DNA from: a virus
IMG/VR virus record: IMGVR_UViG_3300021962_000447
Span: 1 to 29,929 of that record
Length of the DNA: 29,929 bases
Direction: 5' to 3' (one strand)
The position numbers were made by a program, and so were the translations under genes. Position 1 is the first letter of the stretch. Each line of letters begins with the position of its first letter. The notes beneath the pieces were generated by a model that made no database searches, was not told the DNA's origin, and saw only the letters and a list, made by a program, of their open reading frames with translations. Positions 14,787-20,811 of the stretch are shown piece after piece.

Positions 14787-15041
14787 TTATAGTGGTAGTC
14801 GGGCTCTAGTTGTCTTCTTCATAAAGTTTAGTTCAATTGCATCTCGTTTTAACTTCTCTTTTAGAGGTTTCGAAATCAGTTTGGGAATGGTATCGATCTC
14901 GATACTATTCATCTCACAGTATAGCACGATGGCATCAATGTAGTTGACACTGTTATCTTTCACAATCTTCTCGATTGCAACAGCAAACTTCTCTGGAGTT
15001 AGAAATTTTTTGGCGATCTCCGCCTGTAATTCATTATCCAT
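14787..15041 (-). CDS. gp33: Late transcription co-activator gp33-like
   Basis: Using the ATG at 15041-15039 this is an 84-aa protein starting MDNELQAEIAKKFLTPEKFA, followed by AIEKIVKDNSVNYIDAIVLY, CEMNSIEIDTIPKLIS and KPLKEKLKRDAIEL. This aligns well, from memory, with T4 gp33 (EKMVEEFGMSYLEATTAFLEE and following). gp33 bridges RNA polymerase, the late sigma factor and the sliding clamp. The frame is open further upstream (113 aa) but would then overlap the nuclease gene by 95 bp, so the start that overlaps its stop by 8 bp is chosen. Confidence 0.7.
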   Translation of the reverse strand: MDNELQAEIAKKFLTPEKFAVAIEKIVKDNSVNYIDAIVLYCEMNSIEIDTIPKLISKPLKEKLKRDAIELNFMKKTTRARLPL

Positions 15042-15705
15042 AGTTGGAAAGATTATGTTCAACAAAGTTTCTGATGTATCGAGATAGCATTCCAATGTAT
15101 TTTTTCTTGTCATATTCCTCATAAACAACGCATTCTCCGTCTTCGCACGCCATAAGAATGACGAACTTCTTAACGGGTATATTAGTTAATTCGTAGAACA
15201 TGCAGGCATAAGCCGCACACTGTACGAAGTAGTGATCAATCCACTCTCTCTTTTTGGGTTTGGATGATGTTTTGAAGTCGATTACAGCAAGTTCACCATC
15301 AAACTCAGCAATACAGTCAACAGTTCCTGCAACACCAAGAACATCGCTGTAAAGAGCGGACTCTAGACAGTAGATATTATCAATACGATCTAGAGTGCTC
15401 TTTGAAATATTAAACAGCAACTGTGATAATGGTTGCACAGAAGGCTGATCTTCCTCATTGTTCAGATATGACTCCACTAGGGAGTGCATATCCGTTCCTC
15501 GACTAGTAGCTCTTGCGGTAATCTTATTTGCTTCTTCCTCACCCACTTTAGTTCTCCAAGAGGCAAACTTAGGTGCTGTGATGAAAGATGTAATCGTTGT
15601 GATAGAGATGAATAGTTTCTCTACGTCGTCGATTTTATAGAATCGTTTACCCTCAATAGTTGTTCGGGAAATATTCGGAAGATCAATACTGTTGTGTTTA
15701 AACAT
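15034..15705 (-). CDS. PD-(D/E)XK (RecB-like) nuclease
   Basis: This 223-aa protein carries the RecB-type nuclease signature: GVAGTVDCIAEFDGELAVID followed by FKTSSKPKK (G-x-V-D ... D-F-K-T), then a helix with YFVQCAAYACMFYE that corresponds to the Q-x-x-x-Y motif. The N-terminal half contains SRGTDMHSLVESYL, the conserved helix of this superfamily (R-G-T-x-x-H). It probably acts as an exo- or endonuclease in recombination or host-DNA degradation. The ATG overlaps the phoH stop (TGATG); a TTG one codon upstream is not needed. Confidence 0.8.
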   Translation of the reverse strand: MFKHNSIDLPNISRTTIEGKRFYKIDDVEKLFISITTITSFITAPKFASWRTKVGEEEANKITARATSRGTDMHSLVESYLNNEEDQPSVQPLSQLLFNISKSTLDRIDNIYCLESALYSDVLGVAGTVDCIAEFDGELAVIDFKTSSKPKKREWIDHYFVQCAAYACMFYELTNIPVKKFVILMACEDGECVVYEEYDKKKYIGMLSRYIRNFVEHNLSNYG

Positions 15706-16457
15706 CAAAAACCAAGGGCAATTTTATGTACTAGGTACTCTTTTACGAGGCCAGATCTTACGATGTCATCAACACCAAACTCAATCAGATCAAATGATTC
15801 CATTTGCTGAATGATACGAACGAAATCTAGGATTCCATTCTTCTCATGAGTTTTAATAAGATCAGACTGACGAGCGTCACCACAGAACATAATCTTGGCG
15901 TTCTCACCTACACGAGTAATTATACTATCTAATTCGTGAAAATTCAAGTTTTGGCATTCATCAACGATAATGATTGCATCGTCAATGGTAGTTCCACGAA
16001 TAAAAGAAGTAGACCAGAAAGAGATGGTTTCTTGTTGTTTAAGATTACCATACAACATTTCAAAATCAGAATCAGAAGGCATCTCGAACATGTATTTCAC
16101 CATGTTCTTGTATGGTATCTGATACAGAGAAGATTTGTCTTCGTGGTCTCCAGGGAGGAATCCGATTTCTCTAGTCGAAACAAGAGAACGAACAATATAG
16201 ATTTTATTGTACGGAGTATCCTCGCTCAGTACTTCTTTAAGTGCATTATACAGGACAACAAATGTTTTTCCTGTTCCTGCAGCTCCATACGCAAAAAGGT
16301 TTTTACCCTTTTTATAAGAATCAAACAGTTTAATTTGATTCTCTGTCAACGGATTGATATCCGTGAGCAAATCCGCACTAAGAGGTTTCCTTCTTTTTTG
16401 CGACTTGATAGTAAGACCTACGCCAACATTGTTGACCGATGACTTTCTTCTAGGCAT
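15705..16457 (-). CDS. phoH: PhoH-like P-loop ATPase
   Basis: This 250-aa protein matches PhoH. A basic N-terminus is followed by LTENQIKLFDSYKKGKNLFA, the Walker A YGAAGTGKT (residues about 58-66), the phosphate-binding surroundings IYIVRSLVSTREIGFLPGDH, Walker B DAIIIVDECQNLN and sensor-type KIMFCGDARQSDL. phoH is widespread in marine phages. It is often linked with phosphate stress, but its role in infection is unsettled. It follows a small conserved gene by 7 bp and is coupled to the nuclease gene downstream. Confidence 0.92.
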   Translation of the reverse strand: MPRRKSSVNNVGVGLTIKSQKRRKPLSADLLTDINPLTENQIKLFDSYKKGKNLFAYGAAGTGKTFVVLYNALKEVLSEDTPYNKIYIVRSLVSTREIGFLPGDHEDKSSLYQIPYKNMVKYMFEMPSDSDFEMLYGNLKQQETISFWSTSFIRGTTIDDAIIIVDECQNLNFHELDSIITRVGENAKIMFCGDARQSDLIKTHEKNGILDFVRIIQQMESFDLIEFGVDDIVRSGLVKEYLVHKIALGF

Positions 16458-16464
16458 AAAAAAA

Positions 16465-16713
16465 TTAGATTTTTTTGACTCGGGATCCAGGCGATGCAGC
16501 AGCTCGACCTAACACATCATTCCAACCGGGGTTTTTAGCGACGAGTTTATCTCGCCACTCACCAACCTCTCCAGGAGAGGGGCAAGTTGATGGGTCAGAC
16601 CAATCTCTCTGCCAGTCTGGATTATCGTTTTTCCACTGTTCCCAGTCGTGGACGCTCAGAACCACGTCTTTCTGTTCACCAGTGATTTTATTAATAACAG
16701 GATATGTTGCCAT
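16465..16713 (-). CDS. Conserved small cyanophage protein
   Basis: This 82-aa protein starts at ATG 16713-16711, which overlaps the thyX stop (TGATG); a longer frame reaching into thyX is rejected. The sequence [20 protein letters not shown], then VHDWEQWKNDNPDWQRDWS, then a GW-containing tail, recalls an FmdB-like cyanophage family with repeated tryptophans but without the zinc-ribbon cysteine pairs (only one cysteine is present). No function can be assigned. It lies between thyX and phoH in one operon. Confidence 0.7.
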   Translation of the reverse strand: MATYPVINKITGEQKDVVLSVHDWEQWKNDNPDWQRDWSDPSTCPSPGEVGEWRDKLVAKNPGWNDVLGRAAASPGSRVKKI

Positions 16714-17354
16714 CAATTCCACTCCAAAGCTTTGGCACAAGTCGGAAACTGCTCAACAAAGATTTCTTTACACTTGTTGGCAATGTCCATATGTTCTTTC
16801 TGCGTTCCGTTTGCAGATCTTAATTGTATATAGTGAATCCAAGAGCGTGCAGATCCGGTCATATAAATTCTGGTTGGCGTTGCCAGAGGAAGCACCATTC
16901 TAGCACATTCTTTGGCGACTCCCTGAGATAGCATAAAGTTATACACGTCTTGGGCATCTCTGAAGAGATCCTGAACCATTTTATTCAGGAGGAAGATTTT
17001 CTCCTCATCCAGATCATCAATAGAGTTTTGACGATTCTTTGTATCTTGACGACGAAGTTCAGGAAGGGGAATCTCTTCAGAAAGAAGATTAGTATCAGCG
17101 TAACGCTGTGAAAATTCTTGATATGTGAACGAACGGTGCCGGAGAATTTGAGCCGCAATTGCCCTAGAGGTTTCAATCTCCAGAGTCATATGCGCTTGCT
17201 CAAATACACTCCAATGGTTGTGTTTAATGCAATATGCAAGGAGTTTTGAATACTCAGGATTCTCCTGATTGTTTGGATTCGACACTCTCGCAACATACCC
17301 CATCATCTTTTCCGCATCCGGGGTTACACTCACCAGTTTCACATTCTCTAGCAC
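16713..17354 (-). CDS. thyX: Flavin-dependent thymidylate synthase ThyX
   Basis: This protein (213 aa from GTG 17354) matches ThyX. It contains [20 protein letters not shown] and [16 protein letters not shown], then the signature [14 protein letters not shown] (RHR-x7-S). After it come [19 protein letters not shown] and [11 protein letters not shown]. ThyX methylates dUMP to dTMP with FAD and folate for phage DNA synthesis. An upstream ATG at 17369 would add five residues but has no ribosome-binding site; the GTG has AAGGAG six nt before it. Either start lies inside the 3' end of the upstream small gene, so the frames overlap by about 100 bp. Confidence 0.9.
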   Translation of the reverse strand: MLENVKLVSVTPDAEKMMGYVARVSNPNNQENPEYSKLLAYCIKHNHWSVFEQAHMTLEIETSRAIAAQILRHRSFTYQEFSQRYADTNLLSEEIPLPELRRQDTKNRQNSIDDLDEEKIFLLNKMVQDLFRDAQDVYNFMLSQGVAKECARMVLPLATPTRIYMTGSARSWIHYIQLRSANGTQKEHMDIANKCKEIFVEQFPTCAKALEWN

Positions 17355-17493
17355 ACTTCTCTCCTTCATTACGTTTGATTGATCTCTTCACCATTTTAGC
17401 ATATAACATCTCTTCTTGGGTATACCAGTCAGGATGTTCTTTATACCTTTTGATGAGTTTTTTTGCTGCCTTTTTGTTGGAAAGTTCCTTCAC
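17254..17493 (-). CDS. Small conserved protein with cysteine-rich overprinted tail
   Basis: This 79-aa protein starts with GTG after a GGGGGTAAGG ribosome-binding region. Its first half ([20 protein letters not shown], then [19 protein letters not shown]) is basic and helical and resembles small cyanophage proteins I recall with a similar W/LYT..E..YAK pattern. The second half (from about residue 47) has seven cysteines and is encoded over the thyX 5' end in another frame. The first half may be the conserved part; the tail may be a by-product of overlap or a real metal-binding extension. A late promoter motif lies 27 nt upstream. Confidence 0.6.
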   Translation of the reverse strand: MKELSNKKAAKKLIKRYKEHPDWYTQEEMLYAKMVKRSIKRNEGEKCARECETGECNPGCGKDDGVCCESVESKQSGES

Positions 17494-17520
17494 AACCTTA
17501 CCCCCAATAGACTATAAAAA

Positions 17521-17527
17521 TATTTAG
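17521..17527 (-). promoter_or_regulatory. Late promoter motif CTAAATA upstream of the small gene and thyX
   Basis: Minus-strand CTAAATA, 27 nt upstream of the GTG start at 17493. It sits directly after the terminator of the upstream small-gene cassette, so it begins a new transcription unit that includes thyX, phoH and gene 33. Confidence 0.5.
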
Positions 17528-17531
17528 GATG

Positions 17532-17556
17532 AAAAAAGAGGGGTGGTTAACCCCTC
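17532..17556 (-). terminator. Rho-independent terminator of the small-gene cassette
   Basis: The minus strand has a 7-bp stem (GAGGGGT paired with ACCCCTC), a TAACC loop and six T residues, 9 bp after the stop of the 32-aa gene. It closes the unit that begins at the promoter near 18271-18299. Confidence 0.85.
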
Positions 17557-17565
17557 AACTTATCG

Positions 17566-17664
17566 TTATTTTGCAACTACTAGTTGTGCTAGTTGAGCTT
17601 TGTGACGACGATCTTCTTTTTGCTTCTGCTCTTTGATGAGTTGAAGGAAGTTAAGTTTTTTCAT
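17566..17664 (-). CDS. Very small basic protein
   Basis: This 32-aa open frame (MKKLNFLQLIKEQKQKEDRR, then HKAQLAQLVVAK) begins at the ATG that overlaps the stop of the preceding 45-aa gene (TGATG), a coupling seen throughout this genome. It forms an amphipathic, lysine-rich helix. The strict overlap and the terminator right after it support translation. No family is recognised. Confidence 0.55.
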   Translation of the reverse strand: MKKLNFLQLIKEQKQKEDRRHKAQLAQLVVAK

Positions 17665-17801
17665 CACTTATGACCCTCCTTTACAAACTTAATACCACGA
17701 TAGGTCTCGTTGTATTGTTGGGGTTGTTGCATCATCTGCTGTTGATATTCGATACGCTTTTGAGTATCGTACTCAACGCCACGATAAACTACTTTCGACA
17801 T
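17664..17801 (-). CDS. YRGV-type (DUF4278-like) mini-protein
   Basis: This 45-aa protein starts MSKVVYRGVEYDTQKRIEYQ, has a glutamine-rich middle and a second block ETYRGIKFVKEGHK. The repeated YRG(V/I)x(Y/F) resembles DUF4278, a short domain common in cyanobacteria and cyanophages. The ATG is preceded by TTTAGGAG at a suitable distance. Function unknown; it is one of four small genes in an early-type unit. Confidence 0.65.
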   Translation of the reverse strand: MSKVVYRGVEYDTQKRIEYQQQMMQQPQQYNETYRGIKFVKEGHK

Positions 17802-17832
17802 TGGTTTTTCTCCTAAAGAAATGAGATGGTTA

Positions 17833-17861
17833 GTCCCGTTCCTTCAGTCGGCTTTTGCGTC
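17833..17861 (-). repeat. 29-bp repeat, copy A
   Basis: On the minus strand this copy has GACGC, then AAGCCGACT, then GGAACGGGAC. It matches copy B (18005-18033) over 24 of its bases; the differences lie in two short variable spacers, and both copies are 29 bp. It covers the end of the 50-aa gene and lies upstream of the 45-aa gene. Confidence 0.75.
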
Positions 17862-17996
17862 TATGGGGCAAGACTTTGGAGAAATCTGTTTGATCTCCCA
17901 AATAATATCATTCTTCGCTTGTTTGGGAATGTCGTGTTTAATGACTCTCCCAACCATTAATTGTGCCTGTAAGCAAGTTAGAATGATTGCTTCCAT
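17844..17996 (-). CDS. Small conserved protein with hydrophobic N-terminus
   Basis: This 50-aa protein starts MEAIILTCLQAQLMVGRVIK and ends ISPKSCPIDAKAD. An upstream GTG would add 18 residues, but those are encoded by the 29-bp repeat, so the ATG at 17996 is chosen. The first 16 residues are hydrophobic with a cysteine at position 8, which might be a membrane anchor; a second cysteine is at position 43. Similar short proteins occur in cyanophages as far as I recall. Function unknown. Confidence 0.55.
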   Translation of the reverse strand: MEAIILTCLQAQLMVGRVIKHDIPKQAKNDIIWEIKQISPKSCPIDAKAD

Positions 17997-18004
17997 AGAT
18001 GAAC

Positions 18005-18033
18005 GTCCCGTTCCGAGTCGGCTTACTTGCGTC
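18005..18033 (-). repeat. 29-bp repeat, copy B
   Basis: Second copy of the repeat at 17833-17861, 172 bp away in the same orientation. It lies between the 68-aa and 50-aa genes and ends 8 nt before the 50-aa ATG. It carries the same three blocks (GACGC, AAGCCGACT, GGAACGGGAC). Confidence 0.75.
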
Positions 18034-18043
18034 CTATTTAATT

Positions 18044-18250
18044 TTAGCACCTCATAACTACGTCTTTTCGTAGTTCTAGTAGCAATCGGTCTTCTGTTCT
18101 TTGGTTAACTACATCGTCGTTTTTAACGATGTCCATTAGTTCCCACGCTGCGTCACAACTTATACTCACAGGATATGAATTTTGAATAAGTCGTGGCGTT
18201 GAAACAGAAAGAAGTGGAACCCATGCTAAAAGCAAAAGTGCTTTCGTCAT
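18044..18250 (-). CDS. Small secreted or membrane-anchored protein
   Basis: This 68-aa protein begins MTKALLLLAWVPLLSVSTPR, a signal-peptide-like or membrane-anchor sequence, followed by a polar part CDAAWELMDIVKNDDVVNQR and TEDRLLLELRKDVVMRC. Cysteines at 32 and 68 could pair outside the cytoplasm. It is the first gene after a strong sigma-70-like promoter, so it is probably expressed early. The family is unnamed. Confidence 0.65.
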   Translation of the reverse strand: MTKALLLLAWVPLLSVSTPRLIQNSYPVSISCDAAWELMDIVKNDDVVNQRTEDRLLLELRKDVVMRC

Positions 18251-18270
18251 AGGATGAACGTTAGAGGAAT

Positions 18271-18299
18271 ATTATACTCTAATTACAGTATATAGTCAA
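18271..18299 (-). promoter_or_regulatory. Sigma-70-type promoter of the small-gene cassette
   Basis: On the minus strand TTGACT (18299-18294), a 17-bp spacer and TATAAT (18276-18271) precede the 68-aa gene, whose ATG is 20 nt after the -10 box. Together with the terminator at 17532-17556 it defines a unit of four genes. Confidence 0.85.
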
Positions 18300-18306
18300 G
18301 TAGTTC

Positions 18307-18322
18307 TGTAACTTGTGTTACA
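18307..18322 (-). promoter_or_regulatory. Dyad TGTAAC-N4-GTTACA, NtcA-like site
   Basis: A perfect 6-bp inverted repeat with a 4-base centre lies 7 bp upstream of the -35 box and overlaps the stop codon of the 103-aa gene. It contains GTA-N8-TAC, the core consensus of the cyanobacterial nitrogen regulator NtcA. The spacing to the -10 box (31 bp) is longer than the 22-24 bp of classical NtcA-activated promoters. Confidence 0.4.
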
Positions 18323-18629
18323 AATTTAAGGGTTGTAACTGACTTTCGGGAAGAACCAATGGTTCAACAATATCATCTGGAATCTCAGGGTACATTGAGT
18401 CAAAATATTCCTTAGGAACAGAAGGTACAATATTGGTGGTAGGAAGTGCCTTAGGAATCTCAACATCAATAACCTGACCAGCTAAGAATTGGTTTCTAGT
18501 GATCGTTCTATTTTCTGGATCAAAAGCGACCATGGCAAGAGCATCTTGCTCAATACCACAGTCGCAAATCTTTCTACCAGTCTTTGTCTCAATTACAGAG
18601 AAGTAATCTTCAGTCTTATACTTTTTCAT
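18318..18629 (-). CDS. Conserved hypothetical protein
   Basis: This 103-aa protein starts MKKYKTEDYFSVIETKTGRK, followed by ICDCGIEQDALAMVAFDPEN and a proline-rich C-terminal half (IPKALPTTNIVPSVPKE ... LVLPESQLQPLNL). The first half looks like a small folded domain and the second half like a flexible tail. It lies 15 bp downstream of the MKSF-type genes and may share their late transcript. No function is recognised. Confidence 0.65.
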   Translation of the reverse strand: MKKYKTEDYFSVIETKTGRKICDCGIEQDALAMVAFDPENRTITRNQFLAGQVIDVEIPKALPTTNIVPSVPKEYFDSMYPEIPDDIVEPLVLPESQLQPLNL

Positions 18630-18644
18630 AACAAAATTCAGAGT

Positions 18645-19634
18645 TTACTTTTTCTTTTTGTTGCCCCAGTTAGCAGCACCCTTTTTACGGCACTGAACCA
18701 ATGCACCCGATGCATAAGCAGAAGGCCACACCTTGAAGCGGCGCTTTACTTTATTATAGCACGCATCCTTCTCACCTGCTTCTTCGTTAGTCACATAATC
18801 AGCAGCGGTATCAATATAATCTTGTGCCTTAGTAATCTTGGATTGAACCCAGGCTTCCATTCCACCTTTCTTATTCTTTCCAATCTTTTTATCTAATCTA
18901 GATGCAGCATTGCGAATAGACTTTAGTTCAGATCTGATCATCGAATACTCATCATCTTTCTCAGATACTTCTTCGCCCATGGGTTTTACATAATTTTTAT
19001 TGGGTCCTGGTTTAGCAGCGTCACCTCCCATGGGTTTTTTTCCTTTCTCTTTCATAGAGATGGCAATAGCAGCTTGTTGTGCTGCATTTGCTGCTTCTCC
19101 AAGTTCTCCAAGTGCTTTTGCTTTACGAACTTTCTTTGGATTTAACTTACCACCAGGATAGTTTCTTTCATCATTACCCTCAAAGTCAGGATCTACATTT
19201 GCACGATGACGTGCTGCTCTTTCGGGAGAAAGTCTATCGGTATGAATATCCTTTCTGCGATTAGGAGCAATCTTATCTGCTGCCCTCTTTTCTTTTTGCT
19301 TCTGACGACTTCTTTGTTGTTTGAAGTCTTTCATTGTCATGCCTTCGTCAATGTCATACTGATATTCCTCGGGGAAAGGATTTCCTACAGTATGACCTCT
19401 TTTCTTAGAAGATTTGTCATGAAGAGCAATGCTACCCATCTGACTATTAGCATAGTCTTTACCAGCAGTTTCTGATCTCTTAGTTGTGCTCAGTTTGGGC
19501 CCTGTTTTCTTTGCACCGATTCCAGCTTTTACATGCTGTTGCTGCGTCTCTCTTTCTGTGCGACGCTCTCTAGCAAGTTCTGCACGGTATTCACGATCCG
19601 TCGCTTCTGCCAAGAATGACTTAAATGATTTCAT
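18645..19634 (-). CDS. Large basic MKSF-type protein, candidate internal head protein
   Basis: This 329-aa very basic protein begins MKSFKSFLAEATDREYRAEL. The N-terminus resembles the T4 internal-protein targeting peptide (MKTYQEFIAEA), and LAE|A fits the L/I-x-E|A cleavage rule of the T4 prohead protease. The middle is disordered, rich in K, R, E and Q. The C-terminus contains CYNKVKRRFKVWPSAYASGA and LVQCRKKGAANWGNKKKK, a cysteine- and tryptophan-bearing module I recall from many phages. It is the last of three MKSF genes that overlap by 4 bp. Virion location is inferred; a DNA-binding role is possible. Confidence 0.65.
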   Translation of the reverse strand: MKSFKSFLAEATDREYRAELARERRTERETQQQHVKAGIGAKKTGPKLSTTKRSETAGKDYANSQMGSIALHDKSSKKRGHTVGNPFPEEYQYDIDEGMTMKDFKQQRSRQKQKEKRAADKIAPNRRKDIHTDRLSPERAARHRANVDPDFEGNDERNYPGGKLNPKKVRKAKALGELGEAANAAQQAAIAISMKEKGKKPMGGDAAKPGPNKNYVKPMGEEVSEKDDEYSMIRSELKSIRNAASRLDKKIGKNKKGGMEAWVQSKITKAQDYIDTAADYVTNEEAGEKDACYNKVKRRFKVWPSAYASGALVQCRKKGAANWGNKKKK

Positions 19635-19951
19635 TTCTTTTTCTCCTTCTTTTTCTCGGTGGCGACGTTGATCGGTTTACCTTTACGATTTGGATTTTTA
19701 TCCTGTTTATTCTTTCTTCTAAATGCGCTTTCCTCTTCTTTATCGGAGAGGTCTGCCTTCATTTTTGAAGAACCACACTTCGGTTTTGTGGTTTGTCCTG
19801 GTTGTTTTGCACAGGGTTTTCCTGCGTATTTACCACCCAGTTGAACCCAACCAGGGGTGCCATCAGAAGAGCGACTCTTAGCAAACCAGTCATGCAAAGA
19901 AGAATCACCACTCTTGTTCGCTTCAATTACAAACTCCCTGAATGACTTCAT
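19631..19951 (-). CDS. Basic MKSF-type protein with PCAKQPG/KCGSSKM module
   Basis: This 106-aa protein begins MKSFREFVIEANKSGDSSLH, again like a capsid-targeting peptide with a possible cut after VIE. It continues WVQLGGKYAGKPCAKQPGQT and PKCGSSKMKADLSDKEEESA and ends in a lysine-rich tail. The cysteine pair in PCAKQ ... PKCGS is a module I recall from other cyanophage proteins (DUF5872-like). It overlaps both neighbours by 4 bp (ATGA), so all three MKSF genes are coupled. Confidence 0.65.
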   Translation of the reverse strand: MKSFREFVIEANKSGDSSLHDWFAKSRSSDGTPGWVQLGGKYAGKPCAKQPGQTTKPKCGSSKMKADLSDKEEESAFRRKNKQDKNPNRKGKPINVATEKKKEKKK

Positions 19952-20316
19952 TTTAATCCCGCAACACGGTCAATAGCATCACCCAATCTACGCTTGATTC
20001 TATCACCTACTCCCTCTTTAGGTTTGGAAGCGGGTTTTGGATTTTGGCGGTTATGGTAATCCATATAGGATTCTCCTGATCTTAGTTTCCTAGGATCTTC
20101 CTTTGGTTTAGATGCTGCTTCACGATCTTCACGAGCACGCTGATTGGCACCAGGGCCACCCAGTTTGCGATCTTGTTCAGGATCAGGGTGCCAGGTATCA
20201 GCACGTTCTTTAACGCAATCATTAACAAGGCGGCCGCCTTTCATTTTCTTGCCGACCTTTTTCCAGCCTTTCCAGCAAGATTTTGCTTCCTCGTCAAATT
20301 GTTTAAAAGATTTCAT
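19948..20316 (-). CDS. Basic MKSF-type protein with CWKGW/NDCVK module
   Basis: This 122-aa protein begins MKSFKQFDEEAKSCWKGWKK and has a paired-cysteine module (CWKGW ... LVNDCVKE), followed by a charged, disordered stretch (HPDPEQDRKLGGPGANQRAR) and a basic C-terminal helix (DRIKRRLGDAIDRVAGLK). It is the first of the three MKSF genes and is preceded by a late promoter motif, so late expression is likely. The DEE|A site fits the T4 protease rule less well than the sites in its two neighbours. Confidence 0.65.
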   Translation of the reverse strand: MKSFKQFDEEAKSCWKGWKKVGKKMKGGRLVNDCVKERADTWHPDPEQDRKLGGPGANQRAREDREAASKPKEDPRKLRSGESYMDYHNRQNPKPASKPKEGVGDRIKRRLGDAIDRVAGLK

Positions 20317-20337
20317 GCTGGTGAACCATTACCGATT

Positions 20338-20345
20338 TATTTATT
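20338..20345 (-). promoter_or_regulatory. T4-type late promoter (AATAAATA) of the MKSF operon
   Basis: Minus-strand AATAAATA overlaps the stop codon of the DUF4385 gene and lies 21 nt before the ATG of the first MKSF gene. The site starts a new, late-type unit after an early-type operon. Confidence 0.6.
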
Positions 20346-20811
20346 CGTTTGACCTCCACACCTTTCTCATTTCCTGATATACAGGATCATATGCGGCTTT
20401 ATCTCGAACTACTTTAAAGACTTGTGCTGCTTTTGCCTTTTCATTCACTGCCCAATCTTTTTCTTGTGGTCGAACCACGGGTCTCGAACCCTTTTTATCG
20501 TATTTGCGTCCGTCTGAATGATTAGCATATCTGCGGGCTCTTGTGAAACCCATTTCAAGGAATTTTCTCGCCATGTCCATTCCAATGAAATCACCTTTCG
20601 ACTTATAATTCTCGAACATCGAGTATATTTTAGTAGAAGATTGATGAGCAGTATCTTCATCTACAAACCTCCAGTGTTTGCATATATCGTTAGTATAAGG
20701 CCGTACCAGTAGAACTCCTTGCTCTCCCCTTCCAATACGATAAAGTTTGCGAGTCTCTGAATCTGTGAAGTCAAGAGACTTGTAATCGAGATCATAATCA
20801 AACTCTTTCAT
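20341..20811 (-). CDS. DUF4385 protein
   Basis: This 156-aa protein follows the DUF4385 pattern: YRIGRGEQGVLLVRPYTNDI, CKHWRFVDEDTAHQSS, GDFIGMDMARKFLEMGFTRA and RRYANHSDGRKYD. It has a basic, charge-rich C-terminus. The invariant G-R-G-E-Q-G-V-L and the DMARKF.MGFTR.RRYANH block are unmistakable, but the biochemical role of this bacterial and phage family is unknown. It is the last gene of the operon headed by the Mom-like gene and overlaps its neighbour by 4 bp. Confidence 0.85.
   Translation of the reverse strand: MKEFDYDLDYKSLDFTDSETRKLYRIGRGEQGVLLVRPYTNDICKHWRFVDEDTAHQSSTKIYSMFENYKSKGDFIGMDMARKFLEMGFTRARRYANHSDGRKYDKKGSRPVVRPQEKDWAVNEKAKAAQVFKVVRDKAAYDPVYQEMRKVWRSNE

Noticed and set aside
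15936-16442. 168-aa plus-strand open frame
   Set aside because: It lies opposite phoH; its composition (many C, F, R, I) is typical of antisense reading.
14426-16457. A tRNA or other structured RNA gene in the compact 12.8-17.5 kb region
   Set aside because: I looked for cloverleaf patterns in the gaps; all gaps here are shorter than a tRNA, and none of the larger gaps (13.75, 18.27, 22.9, 29.78 kb) shows one.
17821-18057. 78-aa plus-strand open frame across the small-gene cassette
   Set aside because: The promoter, the terminator and the couplings are all on the minus strand, and the frame reads through both repeat copies.
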